From Betaproteobacteria bacterium RIFCSPLOWO2_02_FULL_62_17 (lineage in GTDB: Bacteria; Pseudomonadota; Gammaproteobacteria; Burkholderiales; SG8-39), in assembly GCA_001770355.1 (NCBI GenBank), contig MEQV01000284.1, forward strand, positions 1,770 to 7,637: 5,868 bases of DNA. The letters are read 5' to 3'. The notes under the pieces are model-generated. The model was given only the letters and a program-made list of their open reading frames with translations. It did not search any database and was not told the DNA's origin. Numbering within the stretch: the first letter of the stretch is position 1; each line of letters begins with the position of its first letter. Below, piece by piece: positions 5,084-5,868 of the stretch. The position numbers were made by a program, and so were the translations under genes.

Positions 5084-5868
5084 TTACCATCCCATCGCTT
5101 CCAGATAGGCGCGCTTGACTTCCTCGGGCTGGCCGACCAGAAACGGGAAATCTTTTCTTCCCGCGCCGCTGAGCCCCTGTCCGGGTTTCAGGTTCCTGAT
5201 CTGCTCCAGCGTCATTCCCTCGACCAGCTCTTCGCGCGCGGCGATCGGCAGACCCACGCATTTATTGACTTCGGGGTCGCGGATGATGGCCTTGGGATCG
5301 CCGCCTTTGGCGATGACTTCCAGGTCGCTGGTGAATCTGCGCCGCATCATGACGATACCCCGGTCGCTCAGGCCCAGGTGTTCCTGGGTGCGATCGGCGA
5401 CGGTGCCCTGACCAACCCAGGCGACGAAATCCTGGTTCATGATGTGCGAGGTGATCCAGCGACCGGTTTTCTCGTCGCGCACCGGGCTGGTCCAACAGGG
5501 GATCTTTTCCTGCACATAGGGCTCGCGGTCCTTGGGCACGCGGCTGAAGAACCATCCCACCGAGAGCGTGGTCTCGTCGTCGATCGGCACGCGCCACTCG
5601 AAATGGTTGCCGGTGAATAGCGTATTGGGCCACAGGCAGACGCGGCCGACGATCCACAGCGGATGTTGCTCGGTGCCGCCTTCGCGCACGCGCTTGTACT
5701 GGATGCCGTAGTCCGATTCCTCGAAATCGATCTTCAGGTGCCGCGGCGCGGTCTCCCCCATTTTCCCTTTCAGGCGCAGGCCCCAGTTATCGTGCATCCA
5801 CTCGAAATGCACCGGGTCGATGGAATTTTCCTGGCACTGGAACCAGTTGCAGGGAACTTCGGATATCA
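5084..5868 (-). CDS. Rieske non-heme iron oxygenase, alpha-subunit catalytic domain (N-terminus outside the window)
   Basis: The last 260 residues are visible, in frame from 5866 to a TAA at 5084. Relatives have about 400-460 residues, so the N-terminal Rieske [2Fe-2S] domain lies past the right edge. The visible part opens with the mononuclear iron site: D17, H20 and H25 (visible numbering) in NSIDPVHFEWMH, with exactly the D-x2-H-x4-H spacing that carries the bridging Asp and two iron-ligand His. The third ligand is probably D146 in MNQDFVAW, followed by DRTQEHLGLSDRGIVMMRR, a pattern typical of the phthalate 4,5-dioxygenase and related O-demethylase group. Such enzymes use O2 and electrons from a separate reductase to hydroxylate or demethylate aromatic compounds in the cytoplasm. 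No reductase or ferredoxin gene is in view. It is upstream of, and likely co-transcribed with, the Bug-family gene. Family firm; substrate unknown. Confidence 0.92.
   Translation of the reverse strand, partial: ISEVPCNWFQCQENSIDPVHFEWMHDNWGLRLKGKMGETAPRHLKIDFEESDYGIQYKRVREGGTEQHPLWIVGRVCLWPNTLFTGNHFEWRVPIDDETTLSVGWFFSRVPKDREPYVQEKIPCWTSPVRDEKTGRWITSHIMNQDFVAWVGQGTVADRTQEHLGLSDRGIVMMRRRFTSDLEVIAKGGDPKAIIRDPEVNKCVGLPIAAREELVEGMTLEQIRNLKPGQGLSGAGRKDFPFLVGQPEEVKRAYLEAMGW

Noticed and set aside
4126..5118. 330-codon plus-strand open frame over the Bug-family gene
   Set aside because: Antisense to a gene with a signal peptide and full family motifs; His- and Arg-rich with no domain signal.

Overview
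The window looks like chromosomal DNA from a GC-rich proteobacterium, most likely a betaproteobacterium of the Burkholderiales type. I infer this from the high GC content, good Shine-Dalgarno sites and above all a Bug/TctC-type periplasmic binding protein, a family greatly expanded in that group. It is a catabolic accessory region. I see no RNA gene, insertion sequence, CRISPR array or mobile-element remnant.

Layout, left to right: (1) a minus-strand hydantoinase B/oxoprolinase-family gene, start at 1137, C-terminal end beyond the left edge; (2) a 141-bp divergent intergenic region with a plausible sigma70-type promoter for each side; (3) a plus-strand fumarylacetoacetate hydrolase (FAH)-family gene with a GTG start at 1279; (4) a 105-bp gap, most of which is strikingly AT-rich (24 G+C in 90 bases) and contains a 13-bp palindrome just before the next ribosome binding site; (5) a plus-strand thiamine-diphosphate enzyme of the acetolactate-synthase-like superfamily (ATG at 2332, stop ending 3978); (6) a 99-bp convergent gap with a strong GC hairpin but no T-tract; (7) a minus-strand Bug/TctC-type binding protein (4078-5049); (8) 34 bp upstream of it on the same strand, the catalytic domain of a Rieske oxygenase alpha subunit, whose N-terminal [2Fe-2S] domain lies beyond the right edge.

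The inferred theme is uptake and breakdown of an aromatic or heterocyclic carboxylate. The Bug protein would capture it in the periplasm, the Rieske oxygenase would hydroxylate or demethylate it, and the FAH-family and thiamine-diphosphate enzymes would act on later keto-acid intermediates. The hydantoinase-type enzyme would hydrolyse or carboxylate an amide, imide or ketone-like compound. Each family assignment is firm; the substrate, the order of steps and the idea that all five genes serve one pathway are inference. Two transporter partners (TctA, TctB), the hydantoinase A partner and a Rieske reductase are not in the window. None of the enzymes has a substrate that can be read from sequence alone, so the cluster is a reasonable candidate for an uncharacterised degradation pathway, but nothing here is clearly a new kind of system.
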